This document shows positions 1 through 9,546 of a stretch of DNA of 64,000 nucleotides, in pieces (position 1 is the stretch's first letter; each line of letters opens with the position of its first letter). The notes beneath the pieces are model-generated. The model worked only from the letters and a program-made list of their open reading frames with translations. It ran no database searches and was not told the DNA's origin. The stretch comes from Marinobacter sp. BW6 (lineage in GTDB: Bacteria; Pseudomonadota; Gammaproteobacteria; Pseudomonadales; Oleiphilaceae): contig NZ_VIRN01000061.1 of NCBI RefSeq assembly GCF_008107725.1, forward strand, positions 434,001 through 498,000, in the 5' to 3' direction. Position numbers and translations under genes: made by a program.

Positions 1-315
1 CTCTGCAGCAAGCGACTCGACGACAGACTGATTCAGCGACTCACCCTGAGGCGAGAGGTAAACCACACAGGGGTTTCCGGGTGCTGCTTCCCGTGCTGCA
101 TGGATCGCGTCCCTCAGGGGCTGAATTTTCATCAGCATACCCGGACCGCCACCATAGGGCCGATCATCTACCGTGCGATGCCGGTCGTGGGTAAACTCAC
201 GGGGATTCCAGCTCCGGAAAGTCAAAAGACCATCCCGGACTGCCCTTCCCGTAATCCCGTAGTCCGTTACCGCACCGAACATTTCCGGGAACAGACTGAC
301 TGCGCCAATCCACAC
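1..315 (-). CDS. trmD: tRNA (guanine-N1)-methyltransferase TrmD, N-terminal part
   Basis: This is the first 105 codons of TrmD, cut by the window edge. TrmD uses S-adenosylmethionine to methylate N1 of G37 next to the anticodon of several tRNAs, which prevents +1 frameshifting. The protein begins [13 protein letters not shown] and contains [20 protein letters not shown] at about residues 43-62, both strongly typical of the SPOUT-family N-terminus. The GTG start at 315 lies three bases after the rimM stop, and a GGAG-like ribosome site sits inside the rimM end, so translation is probably coupled. It continues the rpsP-rimM-trmD operon. The missing C-terminal part lies to the left of this window. 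Confidence 0.96.
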   Translation of the reverse strand, partial: MWIGAVSLFPEMFGAVTDYGITGRAVRDGLLTFRSWNPREFTHDRHRTVDDRPYGGGPGMLMKIQPLRDAIHAAREAAPGNPCVVYLSPQGESLNQSVVESLAAE

Positions 316-318
316 CCG

Positions 319-846
319 TCAGAACTCCGGATCCCAGTCCACCACCATGCGTTTTGAATCCAGATCAACGCTCTGAATCACTTCGCCAGGCAGATAAGGA
401 ATCAGACGCTCACGCTGATCGATGGAACCTGCTGTCGCCTGCACCACCAGAACATCGTTGGATCCGGTTTCCATAAGATGGTGCACTTTACCAAGGCACT
501 CATCATCGACCGTATACACATCAAGGCTTTCCAGCTGAAACCAGTAAAACTCCCCTTCTGGGAGCGCTGGCAACTCAGCCTTAGAAACCCTGACTTCGGC
601 ACCGCAGTATGTGTGGGCCAGATCACGGTCATTAATGCCTTTCAGCCTGACGACGATCCCCTGCCCCTGGCGGCGACCCTCCTCAAGCTTGGCCGGAATA
701 CGTTTTCCATCCAGATCAAGCGTCCAATCGGAATAGTTCAGTATTCCTTCCTTGGGATCCGTGTAAGAGAAGACTTTCAGCCACCCCTTGACCCCAAACA
801 CCGAGGTAATGCGGCCGATCACAGTTTCCTGCGAATTCTGTGTCAT
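319..846 (-). CDS. rimM: 16S rRNA processing protein RimM
   Basis: RimM is a ribosome maturation factor of 175 residues, a normal length for the family. It binds S19 and helps assemble the head of the 30S subunit. The N-terminal domain starts with IGRITSVFGVKGWLKVFSY, the typical RimM barrel signature. The C-terminal half (about residue 95 on) is the PRC-barrel domain, with GEFYWFQLESLDVYTVD at its beginning and LIPYLPGEVIQSVDLDSKRM near its end. It lies between rpsP and trmD in the classical operon, 27 bases after rpsP and three bases before trmD. Confidence 0.97.
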   Translation of the reverse strand: MTQNSQETVIGRITSVFGVKGWLKVFSYTDPKEGILNYSDWTLDLDGKRIPAKLEEGRRQGQGIVVRLKGINDRDLAHTYCGAEVRVSKAELPALPEGEFYWFQLESLDVYTVDDECLGKVHHLMETGSNDVLVVQATAGSIDQRERLIPYLPGEVIQSVDLDSKRMVVDWDPEF

Positions 847-873
847 GCCATAAACCCCGGTGTCAGTACTGTC

Positions 874-1113
874 TTACCCAGCAGCCTTCAGCAGCTGTGC
901 AACGCGCTCGCTGGTCTGCGCGCCTTGACCGAGCCAGAAATCGACACGATCACGATCAACGCGAAGACTCTCTTCCTGACCACGGGCAACCGGGTTGAAG
1001 AAACCTACACGCTCAATGAAACGACCGTCGCGAGATTTGCGGCTGTCGGTGACTGTCAGATGGTAGAACGGGCGCTTCTTGGAGCCGCCACGAGCCAAAC
1101 GGATAATTACCAT
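874..1113 (-). CDS. rpsP: 30S ribosomal protein S16
   Basis: S16 is a small-subunit ribosomal protein of 79 residues that binds 16S rRNA early in assembly. The N-terminus [19 protein letters not shown] and the following [14 protein letters not shown] are diagnostic of the family. It is the first gene of rpsP-rimM-trmD. An AGGA ribosome site lies about ten bases before the ATG. The 163 bases up to ffh leave room for a separate promoter, but I see no clear terminator between ffh and rpsP, so read-through is possible. Confidence 0.98.
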   Translation of the reverse strand: MVIIRLARGGSKKRPFYHLTVTDSRKSRDGRFIERVGFFNPVARGQEESLRVDRDRVDFWLGQGAQTSERVAQLLKAAG

Positions 1114-1276
1114 TTAACCAATATCCTGTTCTGTTGAACGAACTTTGTACGATTCACGCCTGCTGAACACCAGCTGACGCGAAGACCCATACTCGAAAGG
1201 GGCGCTATTCTATGCTAAAAAAGCGCCAAAGAAAACAGCAAAACCAGTTGTTTCCCCGTTTTCCATGTAAGGCTTT

Positions 1277-2668
1277 TTACATACGGCCAAACGGAGGCAT
1301 TCCGCCTCCTCCACCGCCGCCCGGGGGCATCATGCCACCCATGCCGCGCATCATATTAGCCATACCGCCTTTCTTGCCAAACTTTTTCATCATCTTCTGC
1401 ATTTGCTTGTGCTGCTTCAGCAGACGATTCACATCCTGGATCTGGGTTCCAGACCCCGTGGCGATCCGGCGCTTGCGGGAATTGTTGATCACATCCGGGT
1501 ACCGGCGCTCCTTGGGCGTCATCGAGCAAATGATGGCTTCCATCTGCCCCATGGACTTGTCGTTAACCTGCTGCTGCGCCACCTGGGCCATCTGACCCAT
1601 GCCCGGCAGCTTGTCTAGCAGGCCACCGATGCCACCCATGCTCTTCATCTGCTGCAGCTGGTCGCGAAAATCCTCCAGGTCAAAGCTCTTACCCTTCTTG
1701 ATTTTCTTGGTGAGCTTCTGGGCCTTCTTCTGGTCCAGCTTGCGCTCCGCCTCTTCGATCAGCGAGAGCACATCCCCCATACCCAGGATCCGGGACGCGA
1801 CCCGATCCGGATAGAACGGCTCAAGGGCATCGGACTTTTCACCCACACCCAGGAACTTGATCGGCTTGCCGGTAATATGGCGAACGGACAGGGCGGCACC
1901 GCCACGGGCATCGCCATCGGTCTTGGTCAGGACCACGCCCGTCAGAGGCAGGGCATCGTTAAACGCTTTGGCGGTGTTGGCCGCATCCTGACCGGTCATG
2001 GCGTCGACCACGAACAGAGTCTCGACCGGATTGACCGCCTTATGCAGCCTGCCGATCTCGCCCATCATCTGCTCATCGACGTGCAGCCGACCGGCGGTAT
2101 CAAGAATCACCACATCAATGTGCTTTTTCCTGGCTGCCGCGATCGCTCCCTCGGCGATGTGCACGGGATCCTGATCGGCGCTGCTCGGGAAGAACTCGAC
2201 ACCCACCTCGCCAGCAAGGGTTTCCAACTGGCGAATCGCGGCAGGACGATAGACGTCAGCGCTAACCACCAGCACGGATTTCTTCTGCCGCTCCTTGAGG
2301 AAGCGCGAGAGCTTGGCGACCGTCGTTGTCTTACCTGCACCCTGGAGACCAGCCATCATAATCACTGCCGGCGGCTGAACGTTCAGGTTGAGGGACTCAT
2401 TGCCCTCTCCCATGACCCGCTCCAGCTCCTGCTGGACAACTTTTACAAAGACCTGACCCGGCGTCAGACTACGCTGCACCTCCTGGCCAATGGCACGTGT
2501 GCGGACACCCTCAACAAAGTCCTTCACTACCGGCAGGGCGACATCCGCCTCCAGCAGTGCCATGCGCACTTCCCGGAGAGTGTCCTTTATATTGTCATCA
2601 GTGAGACGCGCCTGGCCGGAAATCTTGCGCAGACTGCCGGAAAGTCGGTCTTGGAGGTTCTCAAACAT
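1277..2668 (-). CDS. ffh: Signal recognition particle GTPase Ffh
   Basis: Ffh is the protein subunit of the signal recognition particle. It binds 4.5S RNA and signal peptides emerging from the ribosome and docks with FtsY at the membrane. The 463-residue protein has the N domain (1 to about 90), the GTPase G domain with P-loop GLQGAGKTTT near 107-116, DTAGR near 187 and TKTDGDARGG near 248, and the methionine-rich M domain from about 295. The M domain carries the RNA-binding stretch RKRRIATGSG. The C-terminus is an unusual Gly/Met/Pro-rich tail with seven consecutive glycines. The start is supported by MFENLQDRLSGSL, as in other Ffh proteins. Confidence 0.98.
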   Translation of the reverse strand: MFENLQDRLSGSLRKISGQARLTDDNIKDTLREVRMALLEADVALPVVKDFVEGVRTRAIGQEVQRSLTPGQVFVKVVQQELERVMGEGNESLNLNVQPPAVIMMAGLQGAGKTTTVAKLSRFLKERQKKSVLVVSADVYRPAAIRQLETLAGEVGVEFFPSSADQDPVHIAEGAIAAARKKHIDVVILDTAGRLHVDEQMMGEIGRLHKAVNPVETLFVVDAMTGQDAANTAKAFNDALPLTGVVLTKTDGDARGGAALSVRHITGKPIKFLGVGEKSDALEPFYPDRVASRILGMGDVLSLIEEAERKLDQKKAQKLTKKIKKGKSFDLEDFRDQLQQMKSMGGIGGLLDKLPGMGQMAQVAQQQVNDKSMGQMEAIICSMTPKERRYPDVINNSRKRRIATGSGTQIQDVNRLLKQHKQMQKMMKKFGKKGGMANMMRGMGGMMPPGGGGGGGMPPFGRM

Positions 2669-2754
2669 GTTGCTCTTCCGTACCCCGGATAAATTGAGTG
2701 CGTGAATCCACAGAGCCTGCGACGACTCCTTGATTCCAGTTGCATAATCGCGAC

Positions 2755-2782
2755 ATTATAACCAGACTATCGCCCTGAAACG
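2755..2782 (-). promoter_or_regulatory. Predicted ffh promoter
   Basis: On the minus strand a perfect TATAAT hexamer (2755-2760) lies about 90 bases before the ffh ATG. The -35 region is weak: CGTTTC is at 16-bp spacing. The placement between divergent genes ffh and the YpjD-like gene makes a promoter here likely, but the -35 match is poor. Confidence 0.4.
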
Positions 2783-2850
2783 ACCAGCCCGGTCAAATCG
2801 GCTAAAACCAGCGCCGATCCCCAGTCAGAACAGTGGTTAATAAGGAAGTC

Positions 2851-3657
2851 ATGGGAACGCTGATTCTCGCGGTCACCTCTCTTTTTCTTTACAGCGTCGG
2901 TACCGCGCTGCAGGCCCTGCATTTCAGGGGCCGGGTTCAGAGCAACATTGCCATTACCACCCTGATTGGCGTTCTCGCCCTGACCAGCCACGGGCTGCTT
3001 ATTGGCCAGACGGTCCACCATGACGGCGGCTTCGATTTCAGCTTTTTCAAAAGCTCGGTTCTGATTTCCTGGCTGATCGTCTTCCTGTTATTGGGCCTCA
3101 ACCTCAAAAAGCCAGTGCAGAGCCTGTTCCTGGGCGTGTATCCGCTGGCCGGCCTCACCATTATCCTTGCCCTGGTTACCCATGGACCTTCGAGACTGGT
3201 GTCGGAACAAAGCTACGGCATGCTCTCCCACATTGCACTGTCGGTGACAGCCTACAGCCTCTTCACCCTTGCGGCCATCCAGGCGGTTCTTCTTTATTTT
3301 CAGAATCGCCAACTGAAGCACAACTACAACAGCCTGCTGGTTCGTAATCTGCCGCCATTGCAGACCATGGAATCGCTACTGTTTGAAATGGTCTGGGCCG
3401 GCGTCGTGATGCTGATTCTGGCAATCGTGACCGGCGCCCTCTTTATAGAGGATCTTTTTGCGCAGAACCTCGCTCACAAAACCCTGTTCTCCATTCTCTC
3501 CCTGCTGGTTTTCGTGGCGCTCCTGATTGGCCGTTACACAAAGGGCTGGCGCGGGATTACCGCGAGCCGATGGACCCTCGCAGGCTGCGCACTTCTGATG
3601 CTGGCATTCTACGGCAGCAAGTTTGTGCTGGAGCTGATCTTCCAGCGCGGCGGCTAA
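2851..3657 (+). CDS. YpjD/CcsA-like cytochrome c assembly family membrane protein
   Basis: This is an integral membrane protein of 268 residues with about eight hydrophobic segments. It resembles the YpjD branch of the CcsA/CcmC-like family, which commonly lies between ffh and a CorB-type gene in pseudomonads and relatives. The tryptophan-rich haem motif of true CcmC/CcsA proteins is not visible, so a haem-handling role is not supported by sequence alone. A GTG at 2833 would add six residues. I prefer the ATG at 2851 because AAGGAA lies just before it and the membrane segment starts at once. Its role in this neighbourhood is unknown. Confidence 0.8.
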   Translation: MGTLILAVTSLFLYSVGTALQALHFRGRVQSNIAITTLIGVLALTSHGLLIGQTVHHDGGFDFSFFKSSVLISWLIVFLLLGLNLKKPVQSLFLGVYPLAGLTIILALVTHGPSRLVSEQSYGMLSHIALSVTAYSLFTLAAIQAVLLYFQNRQLKHNYNSLLVRNLPPLQTMESLLFEMVWAGVVMLILAIVTGALFIEDLFAQNLAHKTLFSILSLLVFVALLIGRYTKGWRGITASRWTLAGCALLMLAFYGSKFVLELIFQRGG

Positions 3658-3741
3658 CGCCAGAGACCCCGGTATTCTCTTGACACAACGCTGGCCAAAA
3701 CCCTATTTTCGCTACTTGTCAGCAATATAAGGACACCTCTT

Positions 3742-5028
3742 TTGAACGAAACATCGCTTACTGCGCTGTTTATTCTTCTGGTCGGACTGATCATGCTCTC
3801 CGGTTTCTTCTCAAGCTCCGAAACCGGGATGATGTCACTCAACCGATATCGCCTCAAACACATGGCCAAAACCGGCCATAAAGGTGCCAAGCGCGCCCAG
3901 GGCTTGCTCCAACGCACTGACCAGCTGATCGGCGTCATCCTTATCGGCAACAACTTTGTCAACATCTTTGCTTCGTCGATCGCGACCGTTATCGCGATAC
4001 GCGTCTGGGGCGATGCCGGCATCGCGATCGCCACCATCCTGCTGACCATCGTCATTCTGATCTTCGCAGAAGTCACCCCGAAAACCCTGGCGGCGCTGTT
4101 TCCGGAGAAAATCGCATTTCCCGCCAGCTACATACTTGGCCCCCTACTGAAGATCCTCTATCCGATTGTCTGGGCCGTAAACCTGTTCACCGGCGGCATA
4201 CTTAAGCTTCTGGGCGTTTCCGCCGCCGATGCTGCCAACGACCACCTGAGTCGCGAAGAACTCCGAACACTGGTGAACGAGGCCGGAGCCCTGATTCCCG
4301 CCAAGCACAAGGACATGCTTGTCAGCATTCTGGATCTGGAAAAAGTAACCGTGAATGACATCATGGTGCCCCGCAACGAGGTGGTAGGTATCGATCTGGA
4401 GGACGACACCGACACGATCCTGCGCCAACTGCGCAGCAGCCAGCACACCCGGCTTCCGGTTTATAAGGGCGACATCAATAACATTCAGGGCATACTGCAC
4501 CTGCGCAGCGCGTCGAAACTGCTTCAGCAGGATGAAATCAACAAGGCCATGATCATGCAGCTTTGCCAGGAACCCTATTTCATTCCGGAAAGCACGCCTC
4601 TGAACACCCAGCTGATCAACTTCCAGAAGGGACGTCGCAGGTTTGGTGTGGTTGTAGACGAATATGGTGACGTTCTGGGCCTGGCCACCCTCGAGGACAT
4701 ACTTGAAGAAATTGTCGGCGACTTCACAACGGATTATGCTGCCACCAGCCCGGACATCATCCCCCAGGATAACGGTACCTTTATTATTGATGGCACCTCT
4801 GCGGTGCGCACCATCAATAAGACGCTGGGCTGGAAACTCCCCACTGACGGGCCGAAAACCCTCAATGGTCTGATTACAGAAACCCTTGAGAACATCCCCG
4901 ATACCAACGTCTGCCTGAAAGTGGACGGTCATCGGGTAGAGGTACTGCAAATCAAGGACAACGTTGTGAAAGCAGCCATTGTGCACCCGAAAAAACGCAA
5001 AAAGCGTTCACTTTCACTAAAACAATAG
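3742..5028 (+). CDS. CorB/CorC (CNNM) family transporter with CBS domains
   Basis: This 428-residue protein has the HlyC/CorC layout. An N-terminal CNNM (DUF21) membrane domain spans about residues 1-190 and contains SGFFSSSETGMMSLNRYRL. A CBS pair spans about 200-330 and contains DIMVPRNEVVGIDLEDD. A CorC_HlyC transporter-associated domain lies near 345-415. Family members take part in magnesium or cobalt export or resistance. The start is a TTG at 3742, supported by the ATAAGGACA ribosome site. It follows the YpjD-like gene in the usual order ffh-ypjD-corB, and a hairpin terminator follows the stop. Confidence 0.92.
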   Translation: MNETSLTALFILLVGLIMLSGFFSSSETGMMSLNRYRLKHMAKTGHKGAKRAQGLLQRTDQLIGVILIGNNFVNIFASSIATVIAIRVWGDAGIAIATILLTIVILIFAEVTPKTLAALFPEKIAFPASYILGPLLKILYPIVWAVNLFTGGILKLLGVSAADAANDHLSREELRTLVNEAGALIPAKHKDMLVSILDLEKVTVNDIMVPRNEVVGIDLEDDTDTILRQLRSSQHTRLPVYKGDINNIQGILHLRSASKLLQQDEINKAMIMQLCQEPYFIPESTPLNTQLINFQKGRRRFGVVVDEYGDVLGLATLEDILEEIVGDFTTDYAATSPDIIPQDNGTFIIDGTSAVRTINKTLGWKLPTDGPKTLNGLITETLENIPDTNVCLKVDGHRVEVLQIKDNVVKAAIVHPKKRKKRSLSLKQ

Positions 5029-5050
5029 CCCTCAAGTTCCCCCTCCGATT

Positions 5051-5087
5051 GGCGCTATAGACCCTTCGGTTATAGCGCCTCCCTTTC
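5051..5087 (+). terminator. Rho-independent terminator after the CorB-like gene
   Basis: Nine-base arms GGCGCTATA and TATAGCGCC flank an 11-base loop, and a pyrimidine-rich TCCCTTTCTT tail follows. It lies 22 bases after the stop at 5028. The T run is interrupted, so termination may be incomplete. Confidence 0.65.
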
Positions 5088-5185
5088 TTGAAAGATCAAA
5101 ATGTAACCGACAGCTTGACCCCCGTTGATCCCCCACCAACACTGAAGGAGCGTGCGAAACAAAAACAATCACAAGGAATACGTCC

Positions 5186-5788
5186 ATGAGTCTGACACAC
5201 ACGTTTGGCCTGCTCGCCCATCCTGACCAGGAGTGGGAGGCGATTCGCAATGAATCCGAGTCCGTCACGAAACTATACGCAGGTCACATTCTGTTATTGG
5301 CACTGATTCCCGCCGTTGCCGGCTTCTTCGGAACAACCCAGGTAGGCTGGCAGATTGGTGACGGCCAGATTACAAAGCTGTCGATGACCAGCGCGCTGCA
5401 GCTATCGGTGCTCTTTTATGGGGCCATGCTTGCCGGGATCTTTGTGCTGGGCAAGTTCATCGATTTCTTTGCGGCTACTTATGACGCGGTTGAGAGAACT
5501 CCCAGAGGTGTGGCCCTGGCCGCCTACACGGCGACCCCCATCTTCCTGATCGGAGTCATAGCCGCTTATCCGAATATCTGGGTGAATATGCTGGCAGGCC
5601 TGGTGGCCGTTGCCTACGCTGTTTACCTGCTGTATGAAGGCCTCCCTATCCTGATGAAGATACCGGCGGACAAGGGCTTCATGTTCGCCTCTGCAGTCCT
5701 TACGGTCGGCCTGGTCATGTTTGTCGCATTGCTGGCCATCAGCGTCGTCATCTGGAGCATGGGTATAGGCCCGGTTTATGTGAGCTGA
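5186..5788 (+). CDS. Yip1-family inner membrane protein
   Basis: This is a 200-residue membrane protein with about five hydrophobic segments, starting MSLTHTFGLLAHPDQEWEAI. The N-terminal soluble stretch followed by a helical bundle fits the bacterial YIP1 family, whose function is not established. A GGAATACGTCC ribosome region precedes the ATG. It appears monocistronic, with terminator hairpins before and after it. Confidence 0.8.
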   Translation: MSLTHTFGLLAHPDQEWEAIRNESESVTKLYAGHILLLALIPAVAGFFGTTQVGWQIGDGQITKLSMTSALQLSVLFYGAMLAGIFVLGKFIDFFAATYDAVERTPRGVALAAYTATPIFLIGVIAAYPNIWVNMLAGLVAVAYAVYLLYEGLPILMKIPADKGFMFASAVLTVGLVMFVALLAISVVIWSMGIGPVYVS

Positions 5789-5823
5789 ACGCAAATTCTT
5801 CGGCAAGTCAGTGATCTGCATAA

Positions 5824-5853
5824 GGGTGCCTTCCAGGCACCCTATGTTTTTTT
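5824..5853 (+). terminator. Strong Rho-independent terminator
   Basis: Stem GGGTGCC/GGCACCC with a five-base loop is followed by TATG and seven T residues. It lies 36 bases after the Yip1-family stop and is the clearest terminator in this part of the window. Confidence 0.85.
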
Positions 5854-5983
5854 GAATTTGATCCCACGTTAGCGTTTGGTCATGTTAACTTTGGGCAAAA
5901 TGCGGTAAATTTAACCAATAACGAGAATTCAAGGATTACAAGCTCGGTCATGTATCCGGTTGAGGCGTAAACAGGAGTCTGCC

Positions 5984-8212
5984 ATGAACAAGCAGTCCGG
6001 CATACATTATCTCCGTGAGCACAGGGAAGCCGGAAGCAACAGGCCGGTTCCTGCGGAGGTCACCCGCATCCGGGACACCGTTGTCGCCGGACTTGGTGAT
6101 TTGCTGCAGGGCGCCTTCGACGCCGTCGACGATTCACTGTTCGAATTGGCTAACAATGCCCGCAGTAATAATGAACAGAACCGGTATTTCGAAGCGATGC
6201 GTGAAATACGCATCAAACGGAAGGGTGTAGAGCGGCATTTTCAGAACACCGTTGCCCAGTACTTTGCTAATCCCCCTCATACCGGCCCACTCCAGGAAGA
6301 AAATCTGAGCAAGCAGGCCAGCGCAGACACCCTCGCCCTGGTCGGCAATGACGACCTTGAAGAGCAGGTTGCGCTCAACGCTATGATCACCAAGGCGAAA
6401 GCACACTTTCAGGGGCCGCTGCTTCAACTTCAGACCCGTTTCAGCCAGGTGTATCCGGAAGCTACCGACGAATCACCGGTGAATCCCATGGCGCCGGAAC
6501 ACCTGTGCAGCGCGTTCACTGAGGCCATACAGGCTCTGGAAATCCAGATTCGCGAACGCCTGATTCTGCTAAAACAGTTTGACCGTTACGTTGTCTCCAA
6601 CCTGGGCATGCTTCTGGACGAAGCCAACCGCATACTGATCCAGGCCGGCATCATTCCGAACTTCCGTTATCACGGCAAAGCCGGGCAGCAGCATGACGCC
6701 TCCAAGGCCGAGTCGGCAGATACATCAAACGAGGAAAGAGCGCCGGACGCTTCAGCAACAGAACAGATTGGCCAGGCCGGAAGCAGTAGTGCGGTTTTTG
6801 ATCAGATCAGAACGATGCTGTCGCTTCAGCGGGCCAACGCGGGCATACCTCCCCGCGCCTCAGACCCGAACGTACGGGTAGTGGGTGACTCCGAGTTGGC
6901 GAGTCTTCTGAATTCCTTGCCGCTGTCTGGCGCCCGACAGGACCAGAGTAACCTGAGTGCTGGCGAACCGATCAGCGTTGATCTGCGTCAGCTGGTTCAG
7001 CAGCTCCTTTCCCAGACCGATACCGGAGATGGCCGAAAACCGGCTCTTAACGAGGTTGATGAAGACCTCATCAACCTCGTCTCCATGCTATTTGAGTTCA
7101 TTCTCGACGATTACAACCTGTCAGCTCCTGTTCAGGTATTGATAAGCCGGCTGCAGATTCCAATCCTGAAAGTGGTTATCCGGGACAAGAGTTTCTTCAG
7201 TCAGGCTACGCATCCGGCCAGACGCCTTCTGAACTCCCTGGCAAGGGCGGGCATCGGCTGGAGCAGCAGCGACGAAAAAGCCAAAGACAAACTCTACGGA
7301 CAGATACACAACATTGTGCAAAGGATTCTCAACGAATTTGACGGCGACGTTGCGCTGTTTGAAACCCTGAATCAGGAATTCGAACAGTTTCTCGAAAGGG
7401 AGAACCGAAAGGCATCACTGGTGGAGCAGAGAACCCGTGAATCAGAGCGGGGTCGAATCAAGTCCCAGACAGCCCAGCAGACCGTCGACAACCTTCTGAA
7501 GCAAAAAATCTCCCGTTACAAACTGCCGGAATCCATCCACGACATCCTGATGAATGGCTGGAGCCGTGTGATGTTTCTTGCCTATCTCAGGGACGATGTG
7601 GAACACCGATGGAACGCGACCGTCAAGGTTGTCGACGATCTTATCTGGTGCCTGCACCCTCATCAGGAAGACGACGAAAGAGATCAGTGGGTACGCGTAG
7701 TGCCGGGCCTGCTTAAGACACTGCGATCAGGGCTGGAAGAAGTGTCCTATAACTCTTCCAGACTGGATGAAATGATGGGCCAGCTCAAGCATCAGCTGGC
7801 CGAGGCATTCCGGACCAATGCTGCAATCGAAGCGCTTCAGGATTCGCCTGAGGAGCCGGCGGAAGAAGAGGAAATTGCCACCGTTCACCAAACGGCCGTT
7901 GAACGCCAGCAGGAGCTCGAAGAGGCGGCTATCTCTGAGTTTGTTGCCCAGATCGACAGTATCGAAATCGGCAACTGGGTAGAGTTCCGTCTCGTCAATG
8001 GTGCCAATTTCCGGTGCAAGCTATCCGCCATCATTGAAGAAGCAGACTGCTTTGTTTTTGTGAACCGGATGGGGCTGAAGGTTATTGAGAAAACCCGGAT
8101 TGAATTGGCCCATGAAATGCGCCGTGGCCGGCTGACCCTGCTTGAGCAGGGGGCATTGATTGATCGGGCCCTGGATGCAGTCGTTGGTACCCTGCGGAGC
8201 AAGACTGCCTGA
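5984..8212 (+). CDS. DUF1631 family protein
   Basis: This is a large, mostly helical soluble protein of 742 residues, recognised as DUF1631, a family found in gammaproteobacteria and without an assigned activity. The C-terminal part (about 640 to the end) is the most characteristic, with WVEFRLVNGANFRCKLSAI and a following HEMRRGRLTLLEQG, and resembles the small beta-barrel seen at the end of other family members. An acidic stretch EEPAEEEEIA lies just before it. I chose the ATG at 5984 because AGGAGTCTGCC precedes it. The TTG at 5960 has no comparable site. The TonB-like gene starts five bases after the stop, so the two are probably co-transcribed. Confidence 0.85.
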   Translation: MNKQSGIHYLREHREAGSNRPVPAEVTRIRDTVVAGLGDLLQGAFDAVDDSLFELANNARSNNEQNRYFEAMREIRIKRKGVERHFQNTVAQYFANPPHTGPLQEENLSKQASADTLALVGNDDLEEQVALNAMITKAKAHFQGPLLQLQTRFSQVYPEATDESPVNPMAPEHLCSAFTEAIQALEIQIRERLILLKQFDRYVVSNLGMLLDEANRILIQAGIIPNFRYHGKAGQQHDASKAESADTSNEERAPDASATEQIGQAGSSSAVFDQIRTMLSLQRANAGIPPRASDPNVRVVGDSELASLLNSLPLSGARQDQSNLSAGEPISVDLRQLVQQLLSQTDTGDGRKPALNEVDEDLINLVSMLFEFILDDYNLSAPVQVLISRLQIPILKVVIRDKSFFSQATHPARRLLNSLARAGIGWSSSDEKAKDKLYGQIHNIVQRILNEFDGDVALFETLNQEFEQFLERENRKASLVEQRTRESERGRIKSQTAQQTVDNLLKQKISRYKLPESIHDILMNGWSRVMFLAYLRDDVEHRWNATVKVVDDLIWCLHPHQEDDERDQWVRVVPGLLKTLRSGLEEVSYNSSRLDEMMGQLKHQLAEAFRTNAAIEALQDSPEEPAEEEEIATVHQTAVERQQELEEAAISEFVAQIDSIEIGNWVEFRLVNGANFRCKLSAIIEEADCFVFVNRMGLKVIEKTRIELAHEMRRGRLTLLEQGALIDRALDAVVGTLRSKTA

Positions 8213-8217
8213 CGCCA

Positions 8218-8970
8218 ATGCCTGAAAAAAGCAGTCCCAATGCCCTGCCGGCCGCCTACCGGCTGGGGGTGGCAGTATCTTTGGCCCTTTTCCTTCACAC
8301 GCTCCTGCTTTCAGGCATCCCTACTCCAATGGAAGAACAGACGGCCACTCACAGAGAGAGTGTCCGTTTTGAGCTTGTGGCTCCAAGTTCACGTGACACC
8401 GTCGCTAACCGGCCCGAGAACCCCAGCCCAAGCCTCAGCTCACCCAGGATCCCACCTTTTGAGGTTGATCCTCTGAGACCCGATTCCCGCCCCGAACCGG
8501 ATATCACCACCAACCGTCAGCCGGAAACCTCGCCATCGAGTAAGCAAACGAATGCAAGTGCACCGGAAAGCAAAGCTGCACAGCCAAGCACTAGCGCCCC
8601 GGCTGGAGCAGAACCAGTGCAGTCTTCGGAGAACCCGGAACAGAGCATTACACGGATAACGGAGTCACCGGCTGAACTGGACCCTTATGTGGTCAAGCTG
8701 GCCACCCACCTGGCCCATCAGCTGGAAGAGCTGAAAGTGCCGGCAATGAGGGATTTGACCGAAACAGTGGCCATGGAAGTGGAACTGCAACTGCTCGGGA
8801 ATGGCGCCCTGACACGGGCAAGGGTGCTGAAATCGACAGGCATCAGGAGAATTGACGAGGCTGCTTACCGGGCTGCCCTAGCGGCGAGCCCCTACCCCCA
8901 ACCACCGAAAGATGGCGGAAGCCCGAACCGTTTCGAGGTCGAACTGCTGTTCACCCCGAAACGGCTCTGA
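8218..8970 (+). CDS. TonB-like energy transducer
   Basis: This 250-residue protein has one N-terminal membrane anchor (about 14-32), a long Pro/Ser/Glu-rich periplasmic linker (about 55-150) and a C-terminal TonB domain. That domain is recognisable in MEVELQLLGNGALTRARVL and the following IDEAAYRAALAASPYPQPP. TonB proteins carry energy from the ExbB-ExbD motor to outer-membrane receptors. No exbB, exbD or receptor gene lies nearby, so it may use a motor encoded elsewhere or serve another envelope role. It follows the DUF1631 gene closely and is convergent with grxD. Confidence 0.82.
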   Translation: MPEKSSPNALPAAYRLGVAVSLALFLHTLLLSGIPTPMEEQTATHRESVRFELVAPSSRDTVANRPENPSPSLSSPRIPPFEVDPLRPDSRPEPDITTNRQPETSPSSKQTNASAPESKAAQPSTSAPAGAEPVQSSENPEQSITRITESPAELDPYVVKLATHLAHQLEELKVPAMRDLTETVAMEVELQLLGNGALTRARVLKSTGIRRIDEAAYRAALAASPYPQPPKDGGSPNRFEVELLFTPKRL

Positions 8971-8980
8971 CCGGCAGTGA

Positions 8981-9307
8981 TCAGGCTTCGGCCTGCTTCG
9001 CGGCCTCTTTGACAAGTTTGGCCAACTCACCGCTCTCGGACATCTCCAGAACGATGTCACAACCGCCCACGAGCTCACCATTGATATAGAGCTGGGGGTA
9101 GGTCGGCCAGCTGGAATATACCTTCAGAGCCTCACGAAGCTCCTGGTTATCCAGGATATTTACGAAGGCAAAGCGCTCGCCGCACGCCATCACTGCCTGC
9201 ACAGTTTTAGCAGAAAAACCACACTGGGGCGCCTGGGGGCTGCCCTTCATGTACAGAATGATCGGATTCTCATCGAGCTGGCTTTTAATGGTTTCATTGA
9301 TGTCCAT
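8981..9307 (-). CDS. grxD: Monothiol glutaredoxin, Grx4 family
   Basis: This 108-residue monothiol glutaredoxin has the active-site motif CGFS at residues 29-32 and the family sequences SSWPTYPQLYINGELVGGCD and DNQELREALK. Grx4 proteins bind a 2Fe-2S cluster with glutathione, often together with BolA, and pass clusters to target proteins. I chose the ATG at 9307 because AGAGGTGA lies seven bases upstream. The in-frame ATG at 9313 is too close to that site. The gene is convergent with the tonB-like gene and divergent from argF. Confidence 0.95.
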   Translation of the reverse strand: MDINETIKSQLDENPIILYMKGSPQAPQCGFSAKTVQAVMACGERFAFVNILDNQELREALKVYSSWPTYPQLYINGELVGGCDIVLEMSESGELAKLVKEAAKQAEA

Positions 9308-9546
9308 GAACATTCACCTCTGTTGGAACAGTCTTGCCACACGGCAATTTTCTTGGCGTTATTGTACACGGGTGCCGAACCCCTAACCAAACACCTTGAT
9401 TTGACCTGGGGCAACGCCCGCAGTTCCAGCCGGGTAACGTCGTTGTCATACCTGCTCCGAAGGGCTAGACTTGATGCCCCATTTTTTTCAGCCAACGTTC
9501 AGGCAATCCCGCCAGCAGCGGGGTTCGTTGAGATAAGGGCCATTGC